DNA from: Mesorhizobium sp.
Lineage (GTDB): Bacteria > Pseudomonadota > Alphaproteobacteria > Rhizobiales > Rhizobiaceae
Length of the DNA: 51,820 nucleotides
Reading direction: 5' to 3'
NCBI GenBank assembly: GCA_004020545.1
Contig: SAQE01000044.1
Span: 1-51,820 of the forward strand
Position numbers and translations under genes: made by a program. How positions within the stretch are numbered: the stretch's first letter is position 1; every line of letters starts with the position of its first letter. Shown here piece after piece: positions 48,813 to 51,820 of the stretch. The notes beneath the pieces are model-generated. The model saw only the letters and a list, made by a program, of their open reading frames with translations. It ran no database searches and was not told the origin of the DNA.

Positions 48813-50240
48813 TCAGCGGTGCTCGGCGAATATGGGCGCCAGCACCGCGATGCCCCGCCGCAGCGCCTCCGTGTCGAGCCCGGCATAGCCGAGAACAAAG
48901 CCCGCCGTTCCAGGTCGCGGCTCGCTCGGGTCGTAGAGCGGCGACACGGGATAGAGACCGATCCCGGCGGCGCGCGCCGCCGCAATGATCGCCGGCTCGC
49001 GTTCGGCGGCGATGCCGTTCATCCAGGCAACGACGTGCAGTCCGGTGTCGGCGCCCGCGACAGTGACCCTTGATCCGAGATGATCGGTCAGCGCTCGCAG
49101 CAACACCTGTCTGCGCTCGGCGTTTTTCCTGCGGATGCTGCGGACGTGACGCTCGTAAGCGCCGCTCGTCAACAGGTCCGCCAACACATCCTGTTCCAGC
49201 AGCGGAGCATGCCGGTCGGTCAGGCGCTTTGCCTCGCTGAACGCGCGGCACAGGCCGGGCGGGACGACGAGATAGCCGAGCCTTAGAGTGGGCGAGAGTG
49301 TCTTGGAGAATGTGCCGACATAGATGACCGACTCAGCGTCGAGGGTTTGCAGCGGCGGGATGGGGGCGATGTCGTGGCGGTATTCGCCGTCATAGTCGTC
49401 CTCGACGATGGTGGCGCCTGTCGCCTTGGCCCAGGCCAGGAGGGAACGCCGCCGTGTCGCCGAAAGCACGCCGCCGAGCGGAAACTGATGCGACGGCGTC
49501 ACGTAAGCCAGGCGAGCCGGAGGCAGCGCATCCGTGCTTAGCCCGTCCGCGTCGACCGCAACCGGCACGGCGACGCCGCCCGCCGCGACAAAGGCATGGC
49601 GTGCCAGCAGATAGCCCGGATTCTCGATCACGAACGGATCGCCGGGATCGAGCAGCAGCCGCGCGCAGAGGTCGAGCCCTTGCTGTGAGCCGTTGACGAT
49701 GACGATCCGGTCCGGCGTGCAACTGATGCCGCGGGCGCGCCAGAGATAGGCCTGAAGCGCGTTGCGCAGAACGGAAGACCCCTGAGGGTCGCCATAACGC
49801 AGCCGCGCGGCGCGCTGCAGAATGGCCTTGGTCGACGCGCGACGCCAGGCCAGCACCGGGAAGTCGGCTCCGGACAGGTCGCCATAGCGGAAATCGGCGA
49901 CCTTGGCCGGCTGCTGTTCCACCGGCGGCGGCAGGGCCAGCAATCGGCGCGCGAATGCCGAGAGACTGCGGGGCTGAGCAGCCGTGATGGGCGCCTCCCC
50001 TGACGCCCTTTCCAGCCCTGGAGCAACGATCGCGCGCGCCCCCTGCCGGATGATCAGATAGCCTTCGGCGTTGAGCTGGTTATAGGCGGCCGTCACCGTG
50101 GTGCGTGACGCGCCCCATTCGGCGGCGAAGGCCCGCGACGACGGCAGGCGGTCGCCGGGCCGGTAGGCGCCGCTGTGGATCTGCGCCTTGATCGCCGCGA
50201 TGATCCGTCGCGCGACACCATCCTGTTGCAACTGGACCAC
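48813..50240 (-). CDS. MocR/PdxR-type GntR regulator with aminotransferase domain
   Basis: The 475-aa protein joins a GntR winged helix (about 1-75, GDRLPSSRAFAAEWGASRTT, VTAAYNQLNAEGYL) to a fold-type I aminotransferase-like domain (about 110-470). The latter has DYDGEYRHD and the PLP lysine in VGTFSKTLSPTLRLGYLV. MocR proteins sense PLP or amino-acid ligands, and PdxR controls vitamin B6 genes. GTG 50240 has AAGG 6 bases upstream and is preferred over TTG 50243. It is divergent from the PaiB-like gene. Confidence 0.88.
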   Translation of the reverse strand: MVQLQQDGVARRIIAAIKAQIHSGAYRPGDRLPSSRAFAAEWGASRTTVTAAYNQLNAEGYLIIRQGARAIVAPGLERASGEAPITAAQPRSLSAFARRLLALPPPVEQQPAKVADFRYGDLSGADFPVLAWRRASTKAILQRAARLRYGDPQGSSVLRNALQAYLWRARGISCTPDRIVIVNGSQQGLDLCARLLLDPGDPFVIENPGYLLARHAFVAAGGVAVPVAVDADGLSTDALPPARLAYVTPSHQFPLGGVLSATRRRSLLAWAKATGATIVEDDYDGEYRHDIAPIPPLQTLDAESVIYVGTFSKTLSPTLRLGYLVVPPGLCRAFSEAKRLTDRHAPLLEQDVLADLLTSGAYERHVRSIRRKNAERRQVLLRALTDHLGSRVTVAGADTGLHVVAWMNGIAAEREPAIIAAARAAGIGLYPVSPLYDPSEPRPGTAGFVLGYAGLDTEALRRGIAVLAPIFAEHR

Positions 50241-50260
50241 CAAAAACCTTCAAAACTGGA
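50230..50260. promoter_or_regulatory. Candidate MocR binding direct repeats
   Basis: AACTGGA occurs at 50230-50236 and 50254-50260, 24 bp apart (about two helical turns). The first copy overlaps the MocR start codon region and the second lies in the shared promoter with the PaiB-like gene. MocR proteins often bind spaced direct repeats here, so autoregulation is plausible. Inference. Confidence 0.35.
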
Positions 50261-50317
50261 TATTTCAAGCAAGCCAGCTTTCCGGCATCTTCACTTGCAA
50301 AGCAAGGAGTTTTCGCA

Positions 50318-50941
50318 ATGTACATCCCGCCCGCCTTCCGCGATGACGATCATGAGAGCCTCAAGGCAACGATCCGCGCGGCGCGGCTGGCGACCCTGGT
50401 CACCGCCACGGCGGAAGGGCCGCTGGCGACGCCATTGCCGCTTTTCCTCGACGAGGACGAGGGCGAGGATGGCGTGATCTATGGCCATGTCGCGAAGGCA
50501 AACCCGCACTGGCGTGCCCCACCGCTGGGCGAGGGGCTGGCGATCTTCATGGGGCCGGACGCCTATGTGACGCCGGCGTGGTACCAGACCAAGCAGGAAA
50601 CCGGAAAGGTGGTGCCTACCTGGAACTATTTCGCCGTCCACGCCCATGGGCCGATCGAGTTCTTCGACGATGCCGACCGGCTGCTCCAGGTCGTCACGCG
50701 CCTGACCAATCTCCACGAAGCCGGGCGCGCCTCGCCCTGGTCCGTATCGGATGCGCCGGCCGATTTCATCCAGGCGCAATTGCGCGGCATTGTCGGCCTG
50801 CGCATGCCGATCACGCGGCTCGAAGGCAAGCGCAAGATGAGCCAGAACCGCAACGCGGCGGATCGTGCCGGCGTCGTGTCCGGTCTATCGTCGAGCGACC
50901 GGCCTTCGGACCGTGAGGTCGCCCCGCTCATCCCGTCGTGA
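50318..50941 (+). CDS. PaiB-like FMN-binding protein
   Basis: The 207-aa product matches the PaiB family: MYIPPAFRDDDHESLKATIR, GVIYGHVAKANPHWRA, and VTPAWYQTKQETGKVVPTWN, where the last block is characteristic. It has a pyridoxamine-phosphate-oxidase-like FMN-binding fold. Bacillus PaiB was linked to control of degradative enzymes and sporulation; the true activity is unknown. AAGGAG lies 8-9 bases upstream of ATG 50318. Divergent from the MocR gene, followed by a LysE gene. Confidence 0.88.
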   Translation: MYIPPAFRDDDHESLKATIRAARLATLVTATAEGPLATPLPLFLDEDEGEDGVIYGHVAKANPHWRAPPLGEGLAIFMGPDAYVTPAWYQTKQETGKVVPTWNYFAVHAHGPIEFFDDADRLLQVVTRLTNLHEAGRASPWSVSDAPADFIQAQLRGIVGLRMPITRLEGKRKMSQNRNAADRAGVVSGLSSSDRPSDREVAPLIPS

Positions 50942-50975
50942 GACATAATCCCGTTCGCTTCAAGCCGAGTCCATC

Positions 50976-51626
50976 ATGCCGGATCTGACCCAGTTCGCCT
51001 TGTATTTCGCCGCGGCGCTCCTGCTTGCCATCACGCCCGGACCGGGCATTTTCTACGTCGCCGCGCGCACGCTCGCCGGCGGACGGGCGGAAGGCATTGC
51101 CTCCAGTTTCGGGACGGGCCTCGGCGGCATGGTTCACGTGCTTGCCGGCAGCATCGGCGTTTCCGCCCTCGTGCTCGCAAGCGCGGAACTGTTCACGGCG
51201 CTGAAGCTGATCGGCGCGGCCTACCTCATCTGGCTCGGCCTCCGCACCTTCCAGTCCGCCCGCCGCGAGGCAAAGACAATGCTGGAGGGCGGCGCGCCGG
51301 CGCCTGCGGTCGGCGCTGGCCGAGCGTTTCGCGAAGGGGTGCTGATCGAGGCGTTGAACCCGAAGACGGCTGCCTTCTTCCTCGCCTTCATTCCGCAATT
51401 CGTGGACCTCGGCGCCGGCCACGTCGCCCTGCAGTTCATGGTGCTCGGCTTCGTGTCGGTGACGCTCAACACGCTGGCCGATGTCGTGGTGGCCTTTGCG
51501 GCGAGCCGAATCCGGGAAAGCGCGGCGGGGCACACCGGCGTGATCCGCCGGCTGCGGGAAGTGTCGGGCGGCGTAATGATCGCGCTCGGCATCGGGCTTG
51601 CCATAGCCAAGCACCCTGCCCTCTGA
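50976..51626 (+). CDS. LysE/RhtB-family amino acid exporter
   Basis: The 216-aa inner-membrane protein has about six helices. The family start LAITPGPGIFYVAARTLAGG and the block LIGAAYLIWLGLRTFQSA followed by ALNPKTAAFFLAFIPQFV are clear. RhtB/LysE proteins export amino acids such as threonine, homoserine or lysine; the substrate is not resolved. It starts 34 bases after the PaiB-like stop and may share its transcript. Confidence 0.9.
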   Translation: MPDLTQFALYFAAALLLAITPGPGIFYVAARTLAGGRAEGIASSFGTGLGGMVHVLAGSIGVSALVLASAELFTALKLIGAAYLIWLGLRTFQSARREAKTMLEGGAPAPAVGAGRAFREGVLIEALNPKTAAFFLAFIPQFVDLGAGHVALQFMVLGFVSVTLNTLADVVVAFAASRIRESAAGHTGVIRRLREVSGGVMIALGIGLAIAKHPAL

Positions 51627-51664
51627 TTGGCAGGGCTATCGCATATGAGATTCTTACGAAGAGA

Positions 51665-51700
51665 GACCCCCACCCCAACCCTCCCCACAAGGGGGAGAGA
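51665..51700. repeat. C-rich/G-rich intergenic repeat
   Basis: The string CCCCCACCCCAACCCTCCCC is followed by ACAAGGGGGAGA. CTCCCC/GGGGGAG pair around a CACAA loop, matching the hairpins at 84-109 and 4963-4983. It sits 40 bases after the LysE stop; no gene was found between here and the window end (51820). Confidence 0.55.
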
Positions 51701-51820
51701 ATGCTGCCGCGCGCCTTTACCGATGCTATTGGGCGTCGACTTCGGAAGTTTGCCGCGTTGAGCGGCTAGTGGCTCTGCACAGGGATTATGACTCTTTGGC
51801 GAAGGGCTTTGGATAGGCTT

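Overview
The window is high-GC, gene-dense chromosomal DNA from an alphaproteobacterium of the order Hyphomicrobiales (Rhizobiales), most likely Mesorhizobium or a close relative. The basis is the gene content and order (a FeuPQ-type two-component pair next to cytochrome c maturation genes ccmI-ccmE-ccmF-ccmH and degP, then a regulator pair coupled to glnE, and a PleC-like kinase), a Ros/MucR regulator, and several families of intergenic palindromic repeats of a kind common in this group. No rRNA, tRNA, transposase or CRISPR array was seen.

Layout. 1-5000: an MmyB-type HTH regulator, an EamA transporter and aminopeptidase N. 5100-12700: a PleC-like hybrid-PAS histidine kinase converging on an OmpR regulator/kinase/glnE operon. 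12900-19900: degP, an orphan antitoxin beside a 200-bp inverted repeat, the ccmIEFH operon and a lipoprotein. 20000-22500: a probable feuN-feuP-feuQ operon, with repeated hexamers in the feuN promoter that look like a response-regulator site. 22700-28400: an NTF2-like protein, an orphan DUF3168 phage/GTA tail gene, and a methylamine-type module (MttB-like methyltransferase plus DMGDH-like flavoprotein) divergent from a TetR regulator across a long palindrome. 28500-36600: PBP1A, a DUF930 protein, RidA, a DUF1214/DUF1254 pair, DUF2336, DUF1491 and a peptidoglycan-binding membrane protein. 36500-41200: a DivJ-like kinase, a DUF5330 protein, SufE, MucR and an SH3-like exported protein. 41200-51820: oligopeptidase B, a SET protein, two c-type cytochromes, Fe/Mn superoxide dismutase, a BCAT-type aminotransferase, a haloacid dehalogenase, an L,D-transpeptidase lipoprotein, a MocR regulator divergent from PaiB, and a LysE exporter.

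How it fits together. The centre is an envelope and respiration block: FeuPQ-type periplasmic sensing, haem attachment to cytochromes c, periplasmic protease DegP and a second OmpR/kinase pair whose operon ends in the nitrogen-control enzyme GlnE. Two kinases of the PleC/DivJ type, which in relatives act in opposite directions on DivK, lie about 30 kb apart. The most open-ended module is the MttB-like/DMGDH-like pair, which looks like a TetR-controlled demethylation pathway for an unknown methylated amine. All assignments come from reading the sequence and from family knowledge; no database search was run.
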